A DNA stretch of 64,000 bases from Strigops habroptila (taxonomy: Eukaryota > Chordata > Aves > Psittaciformes > Psittacidae), in the NCBI RefSeq assembly GCF_004027225.2, contig NC_044288.2, forward strand, positions 18,982,744 through 19,046,743, given 5' to 3'. The notes beneath the pieces were generated by a model. It ran no database searches. It was not told the origin of the DNA and saw only the letters and a program-made list of their open reading frames with translations. Within the stretch, counting starts at the first letter, position 1. Each line of letters opens with the position of its first letter. The translations under genes were made by a program, and so were the position numbers. Positions 51,796 through 63,029 of the stretch are shown piece by piece.

Positions 51796-51873
51796 TCAGT
51801 CCTGATGAGCTGGTGCTCTTCGTGGCAGTGTAGTGAGGTTCCATAAAAACAGCAGTTGACTAGTGTCTCTGAG
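51796..51873 (-). other. Candidate alternative terminal exon of PWWP2A
   Basis: On the minus strand a strong pyrimidine tract (CTCTCCCCTTTTCAG) precedes position 51873. The following 78 nt are open in phase 0 for 25 codons, starting LRDTSQLLFLW, to a TGA at 51796-51798. A second frame is also open for over 60 codons, so the phase is undecided. The + strand purine run that creates the tract is distinctive in this AT-rich area. Mammalian PWWP2A is known to have splice isoforms with different C-termini, but I cannot confirm homology to them. Confidence 0.3.
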
Positions 51874-52499
51874 CTGAAAAGGGGAGAGAAAGGGAAAATG
51901 GTTAAATGTCTTCCAGTACATATTGCAAAAGTCGGTAAGCAAAGTGGCCAGAAAAGTTACCAGTTCATCTGCTTTGTGCATTGTTTGCAGAAGACAAAAA
52001 AAATCTTTACATTATCACAAGACATACACAAGTGAACAAACTCCTCAGTCGACTGGAGTTTTAAGAGGAGCTACCATACCAATCCGTGTTATATCTCACC
52101 CCGTTTCAGCATCCAGAGAGAACTGCAATGTTTAAAGGTGTTAAAAGATTGCTAACAAAAGAGGGGATTAATATACAAAGTCTACACAATGCTGCATAAT
52201 TCACAATACAAAGTTAAATCTGTCAGTGTAATGCCATTCCAAATGTAAGACTGAAGTGTGCATGACAGCACTGAAGTATAAACCTGCCAATTGTAGGTTT
52301 TTTCCATTATTGCTTATGTTTTCCCATTTGATCCACGGAGCTGGAATAAAATGATGATAAAGCAGACAGAAGCAGTCCAAGTAATAAGTGCTGCATGAGA
52401 CCACCACCAGTCAGCACCCATTTGGGGGAGCACAGAATCGGCACAGCCTGCACTAACCTGCCTCTTCTGTAGCCTGGTCAAAACATTGCTCTAAAATAA

Positions 52500-52560
52500 C
52501 CCACATTGGAGGAGACCTCTGGAGATCACCTGCTCCAACCCTTTTGCTCAAAAACCACAC
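52500..52560 (-). mobile_element. Short antisense CR1 3' remnant
   Basis: TTGGAGGAGACCTCTGGAGA, then ATCACCTGCTCCAACCC and TTTTGCTCAAA, match the reverse complement of the CR1 3' UTR region. Similarity disappears after about 52560, so only a fragment is left. Confidence 0.7.
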
Positions 52561-55216
52561 GGGAGAACAAAAAAGGTTCCAACAGGACCAGGGCAGCCTG
52601 GTTGATTCCTTTTACCGTCCTGTCGAGCTTTTGGCTGCTAGGATTATTTGAAAGGTACATATATTTTTCTGCAGAGACAACAGCATTCTGAGGAACACAA
52701 CTGAATTTTAAAAAAGAAACTTATAACATGGCCAGGAAAACCCTGAAGTTCTGTCTAAACAGACAATTATTCTGAATAATATTCAAAATAAATATAAAAA
52801 TGAGAAGTAGGAGAGAGGAGTTTGTGAAAATGGTCCTACCACAAGACAAAGGGGTAAACTATGGAGTTTCTCAATTGCTCAGTTGCTCTCTGTGCCACAA
52901 AAGGAAAACATAAAACACAGAAAACCATTTTATATCCTATACAATGCAGTATAATTAAAATAGGAATGAAATTGTGGAAAAGTTGGAACAGAGCAATGAT
53001 GGCTAATTACGAAATTTAACAGATCCAGGCAAAGATGCACTGAGCTGTACACTAGCTGACAGTACACTAGCAAGCATTCATACCAATACCCAATGGGTCT
53101 TCATTTGGGTATACTATCCAAAACTGATATATAATTAAACCTATTTTAGCTATGGTCCACTCCGAGATGCATAAGATAAACCTGCAGAGGCTCTGCAAAG
53201 AGAGGGATTTCTCTTTGCAAATACAAAGTCCCACTGTATGCAGTAGTAACTAAACACCACAGTATTCCAGGCTGCAAAACAACCACTATTGGGTTTCTGG
53301 GAGATCTTCCTGCTCATGGTTTCACTGGTTTAGGTACTAACGCTTCATTTAAAAGACTAAAATGTTACTAAATTCCTTCCCAATGTTACTTGTACACATC
53401 AGCAAAGGCAGAAAGCTGTGCCTAAAGTCACCAGCAACAGATGAACTTCCCACAGGTACATCCTACTGAGATGTGATCCACATAGCAAAAATGTTTGAGG
53501 ATTGCTGGTTTAGGAGAAAAAAATATTTAGATTTTAGTTTTATTTCTTTTTTACCTTTACATTATACCTGTCAAGTTATTTAATCTGAAAATATGATGCA
53601 AACTTCAAGAAGCAAGCCTAAAGAGAAACTTAGTGTGGATCTCTTCAATAAAATACATATCAATCCTGACCTGTGGTAGAAAAAAACCAGTTAACAGGAG
53701 TAAAGTGTTGAGGATGGTTAACCTCCTTGCCTGTCTGAATTCTTCCTGGGTGTACTATTTTTGCTTTCCAGAAAACAGCATGTCATGAAAAGATGCTAAA
53801 AACACTCAGAAAAATGAGGTATCAACTTTTTTGAGCTTAAACTAGACTTTAGTGGCAAAATTAAACTACAAATCATTTAGCAAACAAAGTAGCAGACAGC
53901 AAAACAAAGTATCTACCTATGCAAACACTGTACTGCCCACTGAAGAACTCTGTGCTCAGAGCCAAACTGATACCATGAAATTCTGCTGAGCAAAGTAACC
54001 ACCTAGAGTAAGTGGAAACTGAAGCAATGGATTGTAATTCATGGTGACTATGATGTTTCTGCATTTTTGAGTACAAATAAAAAGGCAAGCTTAGGGCATT
54101 ACCTATTGAATATTAATAGCATTTTATATCCATTGTGCAATGCAGCCTGTGATAAACCCTATTTTTTCATATATTGAGAAATGCAAATAAGTGTGACAGC
54201 GAGGCACAGAACTTGCCATGGTAGCAATACAACTGCAGCCAAATCCAGTTCTTCATTACTTTCTTACATGTCTTAGATTTGTCTTGCTGTCTAAAATGCA
54301 AAACCCACCAGCTATTCCTCCCCTTTTTAGGGCATGACTCAGATGAACCACCACTTATCCCCTCCAGGTAAAAACCATAAAGATGAGATTGTGCCTTCTT
54401 TTGGCTTTGTGTCTTCACACAAAACTGTGCATATACACTGCATTTGTTATGGTTGAGCTACCAAGAATTTCTTTATTATAGTAAGTAAATTTGCTTAAAA
54501 GAGAAGCAGATGACTCACAGTTGTGGAGTATGTTGGAGTTTCTTTGTATTTTGCTTCTCCTTCTTTATTACAAGTACTATAAAAACTATTCCTAATTAGT
54601 CGCTCACACAGTCTTTACACTGAAATTCAAAGCCTTCTTGCCAGTGGCATTATAATCTTTGTTGAAGGGATTATAGGATGGAAGAAAGCTGAGACAACAG
54701 AAGGTGAAAGAGCAAATGGACCAGTTGCTCTCACGGATGTTATGATTTGAAGGCAGAAATCCAGGGTAAAAAGTAGATTAAAAAAAATATGTTTAATTAT
54801 TTCAAGAGAGTATTTCCAACTATTGCAGAATCTCACTATTCCAATACTGATCATACACTTGTTACCTGCACGTTTGGCAAAATTAATGAATATGAAAGAA
54901 TTTGTGTGGGAAACTGTATTGTCACAGTGAAGTTGACCTCAGACTGCTGTATGTGGATTTAGCCTAGACCAGTGAGGAATTACCTTGGGCTAGACTGCTA
55001 TCTATCAGGTATGAAAACTGATTAGGGGATGTCTGGTCTGCCCAGTTAAAATATAATTGGTTTTACATTGTTTAGTTTGGATCAATAGCATTGTTTTGTT
55101 AGAAAAGGTTTAAGGCAAGTATACAAGATTAGGCTTAGATATAATGACTGAAAAATAAAGCCACACGTGCAGTCACGTATCTTATTCTCCTTGTATTGTG
55201 GAGGAACATTTCTTAC

Positions 55217-55255
55217 CCTGTGGATTTCCCTGGTGTGAACCATGCGGAGCCGGGA
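55217..55255 (-). other. Candidate 39-nt cassette exon on the PWWP2A strand
   Basis: On the minus strand GGGTCGCCAG|TCCCGG supplies an acceptor and CCACAGG|GTAAGA a near-consensus donor. The 39 nt between them encode SRLRMVHTREIHR in phase 0, with no stop in any of the three frames. The segment is CpG-bearing and GC-rich against an AT-rich background. Exon status is inferred from splice signals only. Confidence 0.3.
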
Positions 55256-58200
55256 CTGGCGACCCAGAGAACAAAAGGTACAAAGAGTAAAGTTACAACA
55301 AAGGCTGTAGCAGCCCTGGGTCCTCACAGACAACACTTCTACCCTTGCAGGCTGCCTGTCTCAGCTCAATATTCATGTCATTAAATTCCTCGCCCCCATG
55401 AACGCAGCAAGTTGTGTGTTTTATCAGTCATACAGTGAGTTCATTCACTTCATCGTGTAACCCACGATTTGCAGGTGAGGGACAGCAAAGCCTATTTCTG
55501 TGGGTACAGCTCTCCCATGACGTACAGTACACTCACAGCAGCCTGGGCTCTGCTTTGAAGCAGTTTCATTCAACTGCTGGAGACCATGGACTCGCCTTAA
55601 AAATGACCAATAGTAACAAACCTCAGTACATGTGTTAAGACAAGCACTGACTTACGGCCTTTCACCACTGATGTCATGAACATCTGCTCCACTCGACTGC
55701 AGTTTACACAGCCGCCTTCCTGGGAGTTATCACTGAAATGTGGATTCCGACTTTTTTAATGTGAACATTCTCATCACCCTGTGTATTCGCTGCTGTCTAA
55801 AGAGAAACAGAGTTTTTGAAACGTATTCCTCTTCAAAGGAAAAGCAGAAAGACAACAGGCAGCCATCAAGAGGAAGAAAAGGCAGCCCAGAAGGACAAGG
55901 AAAATAAAAATAGCTGTATCTCCCACCACATACTGTGAAGGGGAAGACACACAGCTCTTAGAGAGCCCAAATTTAAAAACAGTTACAGTAACATATATGC
56001 AACTTCTTTAGGGGACTAATACTTCATCTATATGCAAAACTACATAACAGAATAAACAGCACATGTTATTTTACTGCTATAGATACTAGTTAGGAATTGT
56101 TGAAATAGGTTTCTCTTCCAGATCATGAAGTATTAAAAGCAAGCAGAACTGTTGCATTCTTCTACAGCCTGAGATGATGTTCAACAATAGGGCCTCGTCT
56201 ACAAGGAAAACCAAGAGCAGTAACACTTTCTTCAGTTTACATGCCTAATTCCCTGAAACGTGTAACACAGTATCAAGAATTAGGTCTCTAAATCCCTCAA
56301 CAATCGAAAAATCTCCAGAAAATATATCTTTTTCTCCAAAAATAATCAAATATTGCTTTAAAATCCTGAACCACTGCAGAAGTACAATTAAATGCTAGAG
56401 CTTCCTACAGCCAAACAAAAATCCTAAATGCTATTAAATAAAAAATGATGCAAAATTAGCATTTAAGTATTTGCTTTGAAATGCAATTCTTTAGTGATAA
56501 AGCAAGTACCCTCTTCCCCTTTATGCACCTGTTAAAAACAGGCAAAGACAATTTTGTCGCTACAATTATGCTGTGTTTTTGTTAGAGAATCTTTTAGTGA
56601 TAAAAAGCTAGTGAGCACACAGCTTGCCTTCCAAATCACAGATTCATAGCATATGGCTGGCATGTAAAAGAATATTTCTTATTTGTATTGCATATTTGAC
56701 ATCAAAACCATTAGTAAGCAAACATGAAACTGACCTAGATCTAGTAAAAAAATCAACCCCACACCACACAAATTTAAAGTTGATGTGTTATCTAAATGAT
56801 GTTATCCAAACATGATTTTGCATAGAAGAGGCCCCTAGCAGGAGACACAGTGCAGTTTTACTACATGTGGAAGCTAAGACTGTTGTTTGAAGGTCATACT
56901 TCCACTATACCAAGTGTTATTCCTGTGTGTCTGAACAGAATGCATGAGGCTGAATCCCTCGTTTTATGCATATTTCTACAAAGATTCTATTTTTCCAAAA
57001 TCAGAATTGTTAATAACAAAATTACAGAAAACAGGGCTGTGACAGGGTCAGGATAGATCATCTCATCTATCCCACGCCCAATCGCAGGGTGAACATAACG
57101 CACTCCTGACAGAGGTTAGTCACATCTATTCTCTTTAAAAACTGTAATTACAAAACCTATGCAACTCTCCAAACAAAACCCAGGGTTCCACTATAACTGG
57201 AATAAATATTCTAGTGCCCAACCTTAACTCCCTGTCTTAAAATTTTAAACTTTCTTTCTTGTCATAGTCGCAGCTGAACAGAGCGTGTTTCCCCTTTGCC
57301 TCTGCACCTATCCCACAGGTAGTTACAGACCTGGTATATTCTCAGTTCCAATACTCCTTTCTTCCTTCTCTGGACTGAAGAATAAAATCATTGGCATAGG
57401 AACTGCATTACAGTTGTTCAAAACATACGTGGCCCTGATGTTGAAAATAACTTTCCAAACACATAGCCCAGGTAAATTCCACAGATCCATTTCTCGTCAT
57501 GCACTGAATGAGCAAAGCCTAAATTTAAACTTGAAACAGGGGATCCCAATTTGTTCTTTGCACCAACTTATACCTGCAGCCTGTGTTGTTGACATTACCC
57601 CTTTGGACCACAGGTAGGTGGGTAGGTAGAGAAGATCAAGGACTATACATCTCCATTGGCACTAGCACAGGAAACCACAGTTTTCAGCCCTGTGTGTACA
57701 GAAACTATGTGAGAAGGTTATGTGGGTGCTCAAGACCATCTCTTACTCCCATTTGTCTCCCTGCTGGATGTGCAAGGTGGCCCAGGTCTTCTCAGAAAGT
57801 CCTGATCTTACCAATGACATTCATTTTCCACCCAGCTGCTTATCCTACTTCATGCCAAGAACACTGATTGCTTTTTCTTGGGGAAAAAACCAGACCCATG
57901 GATTTGAGTTCACTCCAACAACCGGTACCTGGCACTAAGCTTGCCAGCACTGCCCCAGGGAGAGTTATCCCAGCTGCCAAATCTGGTAGCGACAACAAAA
58001 CCGTGCAGGGAAAAAGTGTGATAGCAAGCTAGTCACCAAATCACTGTCTCCACAGCCATGCCTGGGAACTGCTATTCTGCCTTGTGTTCACAGAAGGGCA
58101 GTTGTGTCATAGTTTAAGGTAAAAATTCATAACTTAATCTAAATTAGTCTGGATTGGTATACACATCCCAGGTGTTATGGAAAAAAGACTGAAACGTATG

Positions 58201-60485
58201 AGTAAATGATACGAAAATATAAGCTGCTATTAGGATATAAAAATTAAAACCCGATACTCAGAGATATTTCTGACTAAGGGAAAAATCAGTGCCATTCAGT
58301 AAGAGTTTTGTAAAACCTCAATTCTTACCACCGATGTCAGAAAAAGATGAATTCAAACTAGAAGAGGTGCAGGGAAATGCCAGCAAGATGAGAGGGAATA
58401 GAAAAGCCATCTTACAAGGGGATCTTTTATCTAGTTAAATGGCCCCACTCTATAAATACACTAATAGGATGACACCATAGGAGGGAACTATTTAAAATAC
58501 AAAGTTGTTACAAAGAACACTAGTTGAGGTATTATAAATGTTGAATAGGAACATGCCATCTTAACTGCTAAGGATACGTATCAAAAGTTTCTCCCCATTA
58601 CAGATTAAGAATAATTTGAAGCTGAATACTTACATCCACATCTCACAAGCCTGGATCTAAGAGATCTTTAGATAGCTTGACAGCTACTGCAAAACTTTTC
58701 AATGCTACAGCCACTACCTGTCCTCATGTTAAACATGATCTGTGATCCCTACAGTCACGTCAGAAGAAGCTTTAAGGCAGTTAGTAGAACTTTCAAGTTT
58801 GTTTTTAAATAGTATACTTACACTTTTACCAAATGGCTTACAACACAAAACACGGCCATCTTACAGTCCTTTATGCATAAACTCCCTCAACTTCCAGTTC
58901 ACAGTCTTCACCTACAAGTCAGTGTAGCAATCCCACTGCATCAGATGAATTTGCTTATTCCTACAGGCATTTATTAGAATCATAAAGAGGAGATGAACTA
59001 AAGCAGCCTTTCAGTGATTGTCAGCCTCCTCCTTTCCAGGATTCTTCAGCCAAGAAGGCAGCTCTATTTTTTCCACTGTACTCTGCAGAACATGCATAAG
59101 GACAGATGATAATGCTCCTAAGGACTAGCTACTAAGATTTATTTTCCAAAACTCATGTTCCTATTCTTCTCTGACAGCTTTAGCAAGAGCTTATAAAAGA
59201 CATAAATGGAAATCAGTTTTAGGACTTGAGAGTTAACTAGAAACAAACCTAAGGCTAGCAATGCAGACAGCAGCTCTTACCCCTTCCTCATCTGTGGTAT
59301 TTCTCAAACCTAATCATATTTAGAAACTACTTAAAAAGAAGTATTTTATAACATGCTGGAAAAAAATTACCCCCACTAAACACACCCCTCCTGCTAACCC
59401 TAACCAACATATACCTGTTGGATATGTAGGTTTCAAACAAAAGATAGCACTGCCTAACAAAAAAAACCCAACCCACCACCACCATATAATCAGAGGAGAT
59501 TATCTCATTTAAGTGTTGACATTAAATTACAACTCTGATTAGAAAAATAACAAATATTTGTTCAATTTCCTGTGGAACTCTAGTTCAGAGACATACAACC
59601 AGTTAACATTTGTTTCTAGCTTCAACCATAAAACAATCACACCTTCTAACACTCCTGTTAAAGGAAAACTTTAAGTTTTGGAATAACTACTCTCTCCCAA
59701 AACATTTTAACTGAAGCTAAAGATCTTCAAAGAAAAAGTAAGCTTGTGCTATAAACTCATCACCATCCATCACATTTTGCCCCTAAATTGAAAGACCATA
59801 CGTATTCAACAACTACACTGAGGAATTTCCTTAACTTAAAATTGGAATTTCATACATTAAGCTGATGGAAAACTAACAGTCACTCTTTCTACTGATGCTT
59901 GTCCTCTCCAGACACAGGCTGCCTGCAACAGTTGCACAGCTTAATTACACAGATGCACCATCCTGGCACCACACAGGCGTGCTCTGTCATGAGTTATTTG
60001 GTAAGTCAGCCGAACTGTCAGGCTAATACAGCGATGGTAGATGTGAATCCAACGCAAGACCAGCAGTGCACACTCAAGGCGTAGGCATTGTTGGGAGCAC
60101 ATAGGCACATAAAAGCATGGGGCTTGTTTGCAGTTTACAGCTAAAGCAGCACTAAGTTTTATCTAAGTCTACAAAGCTAATTGCCAAGGAGCATCTATAC
60201 TGCTATGTCCAAGGTTACTTAATGTAACCAGACTTTACATTAAGCCCAACATTTTTTGCACTGTAAACTGGGTTATATCTAGTGTTAACTATTTCAGAGT
60301 GAAAGGAAAATCACAGATGAGTATGAAACCTAACATAACATGGTGGTGTAAAAAATTAAATCTCTCTGTTTTGAGGCCTGTTAAGCCTGAGGTGATAACG
60401 CACATTCACTACAAAACTCAAGACTTCTTAAAGACAGATCAACTACAAAACTAAGACAAAACAATCTAAGAAATCACTCTCATAC

Positions 60486-60515
60486 CTGTTGCTCTACCAT
60501 CTCACCAGTGAACTC
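60486..60515 (-). other. Candidate 30-nt microexon on the PWWP2A strand
   Basis: On the minus strand TTTGTTCAG precedes a 30-nt segment encoding EFTGEMVEQQ in phase 0. It is followed by CAACAG|GTATGA, a good donor. One alternative frame contains a stop, so only phase 0 (or phase 2 from a suitable donor) makes sense. It lies about 1.3 kb beyond the main PWWP2A poly(A) site, so it could be used only by transcripts that splice past that site. Confidence 0.25.
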
Positions 60516-61861
60516 CTGAACAAACTGACTATGTATGCTTTAGTCCTACTCTTACTATATAAGAGATAAGAGTACAAAGCTTCCAGGTCCTTTAAAGAAA
60601 AGTTAACAATGTCAATATTGATTTCACCACTGCTTGGCTCAGAACTACTTATAACCAGTTCTCTTGAGCTTCTAAAACTCAAGGAACTAGTGTAGACATC
60701 TAAATCACATTATATGGGTTCTGGACTTCAAAAAGCAGTCTTGCTCTAATAACAAAGTACAGCTTATTTAAGTAAATGAGTAACTGTTTCTGTTTGCAGG
60801 AAAGAATACATTGAAGCGAAACAGGATTTTTTTTTTCCAATTGCTTTTTTCACATTATGAAATTTATTGTGTGTTTATCACATTCAAAAAGCATTGACCA
60901 GTGGGGTTTTTGGGTAATTGTTAGAATGACAAAGTAAAGCTGGTATATTTGGAAGCTTAATTAGCACCTAACAGAGATGACTGTACACATGAACAGCCAT
61001 GTATTGGACACTTTAGACTTCTGATAGTTCTGTGGTCACAACAGAATAATTTGAAGAGGTAAAAAGAAACTGAATGCTTTGGAAAGACCAGACAGTATCA
61101 TGAATATATGAAATTTAAGTTAAAAAGATTTTAAGGGTTTGATGGTTAAATCCTTGCCCCCATTTTCACATCTGTTTAAAATCTAATTTCAGTCTAAGCT
61201 TAAGTTTTTATGCGTCATGATTGCCTACGTGGGCAATTATGGAAAAAACAGGATGAAAACTGCTTTGGGATGAACACTGACAGATTCTTCACAAGGCATT
61301 GCAAGGCTGAAACAGGAGTGGGTTGGAGAGGAGACAGTAATTCAGTAATTCACATGGTCAGGTAAGGACCAAAACTAGAAGAAAAAAAAATAATAAATGT
61401 AAAGTCAGTTGCATGAAAATGCCCCAACACTGAGCAAAAGACATGCAAGAAAAGCTGCAGTGGAGAGTAGATCTGGTCAGATTTTGATAGATGGGAGAAA
61501 ACTGAAAACATTTCCCCACTGTGTAAGTGACATTATCCACAGTCTTTATTCAAATATATGGAACAAAACCTAATTAAGGGAGAAATTTGATGAACTTTAC
61601 AGAAAGCCCTTCACAGAGCCAGGCTGGAAACAAAAGGGACAGATGATGACTTACTCTCAAAATTAAGACTGAAGTATACCAATAGTACTTTACGGCAAGC
61701 AGTTATCTTTAAGAATGGGTGAAAAAGGACAATTGACTTTTTAAAAGGGTGTCCTCAAAATCCGGCATACAGATCAAGTACTCTAACATCCTGGATTTTT
61801 TTTTTTCCTTTTTTCCAAAGCTTTTTGAGAAACACACACAAATAATTCAGATTTAGTCAAT

Positions 61862-61867
61862 TTTATT
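61862..61867 (-). terminator. PWWP2A: PWWP2A poly(A) signal AATAAA
   Basis: AATAAA on the minus strand, about 1.16 kb past the stop codon. About 22 nt downstream comes TTTGTGTGTGTTTCTC, a classic GU-rich downstream element. Cleavage is expected near 61845. Confidence 0.8.
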
Positions 61868-61956
61868 TACAGTTTGTTTTTTTACATTTCAGAGCATTAC
61901 ACAATTACATATTCTCATTTTCTGACCTGCAAACAGATACCTTAAACGGAAATATT

Positions 61957-61978
61957 AAAAAAAAAAAAAAAAAAAAAA
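61957..61978. repeat. 22-nt homopolymer A tract (poly-U in PWWP2A mRNA)
   Basis: Uninterrupted 22 A on the + strand within the PWWP2A 3' UTR. On the + strand it is not preceded by a recognisable retroposed body or an AATAAA, so it does not look like a retrocopy tail. Length is likely to vary between individuals. Confidence 0.9.
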
Positions 61979-63029
61979 TGAAGTTAGATACATCCAAAAA
62001 ATGCAACAATTACACATCTGACAATTCACAAAGTGTAATTTACTAGGACGTATCCTAAGAATTTAGGAACAACCAGTCAGGAGAAAATCTGACCAATTTC
62101 AGCAATCAATTATTTACACATTCAAAACAAAGCCTCTCTTAATCTAAACCTCCAGGCAAATGGCCTGAAAGATTTCTTCAGGAAGAAAGACCAGAAGTTA
62201 TGATTCACACCTATGCAGCATTAACAGCCCTTGATCCCAAATACTGAGTGACTTCTCAGCTTTGTCTTAGAGCTACAGGCATCCCTCTCAGCTTCTCAGA
62301 CCCTGAAGTGTTATATTTGTGCCCCCATGTGCATAGAAAGGTTGAGTGTTTAAGTGGTCACTACGATAAAACCCCATTTAATCTGGTCTTTAAGTTACAC
62401 AAATTCTTCTTCCTTGAAAGTTTCAGCAAGTCTTCTAACGCCATTTAAACCGGCCCGTGTGGACTGGGGCATGCGTGCCTAAGATGTTTAAGCATGCTTT
62501 GAACCAATTTGCACTGGCCAGGCTAAATACATTAGAGACTACTTAAAATAATCTTTAAAGACCATTTAGACAAGGCTTACATTTCTACACTTCCCTGATG
62601 GGCCACCTAATTCAAACAAGGAAAGAAAAAAAAAGTCACAGCTACTACTTTCATCCCTTGTGTTAACCTTTTGCCACACAGCAACTAGTTATATACTGGG
62701 TAGAAACTACTAAAAAATTCCCTGCAAATAAGCTGCCTTTCAGCTGAGGCTATGGCTCCTATGCATTGGGTGTTTGAGGAGGTTATTTTTTTTCTTTAAA
62801 AAAAATTCTCACTTGAAAAATACTGAAGTCCTTACTTTAGGCTAATTTTGATTGCATGTTCAATTTGTTTAACTGTCAAGAAACCGCTACAAATGGAACA
62901 ACTTTAGTATAAAAAGAGCAGTCAACCGAGTGCAACTTCTGACTTGGCAAGTCCTTCATGGTACTTCTCTAACTAGGCTATGAATTTTGTGGAGCCTCCA
63001 GATTTCTTGCCTACCTTACTTTCCATGTT

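Larger units (their letters stand above)
48901..61844. other. AT-rich stretch between TTC1 and PWWP2A, right part
   Basis: No independent gene recognised. Contents called separately are a GT-rich patch (49.9 kb), a short antisense CR1 remnant (52.5 kb) and three exon-like segments on the minus strand (60.5, 55.2 and 51.9 kb). Minus-strand AATAAA words occur at 60863-60868 and 49311-49316. This may be partly intron and alternative 3' UTR of PWWP2A rather than true intergenic DNA. Confidence 0.5.
61845..63029 (-). other. PWWP2A: PWWP2A 3' UTR (proximal form)
   Basis: AT-rich sequence between the TGA stop and the poly(A) site. It contains a run of 22 A on the + strand at 61957-61978, which is poly(U) in the mRNA, about 90 nt before the poly(A) signal, and further T/A-rich tracts. 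The short open frames here are not coding. Confidence 0.75.

Noticed and set aside
54850-54880. Minus-strand donor-like GTGCAG|GTAACA
   Set aside because: Good donor word but no acceptor or open exon upstream of it at a reasonable distance.
56634-56656. CR1-like 3' end (CACAGATTCATAGCATA)
   Set aside because: Resembles the antisense CR1 terminus for a few bases only, and the following sequence does not continue the match.
59390-59406. Telomere-like CTAACCCTAACC
   Set aside because: Only two units; too short to call an interstitial telomeric repeat.
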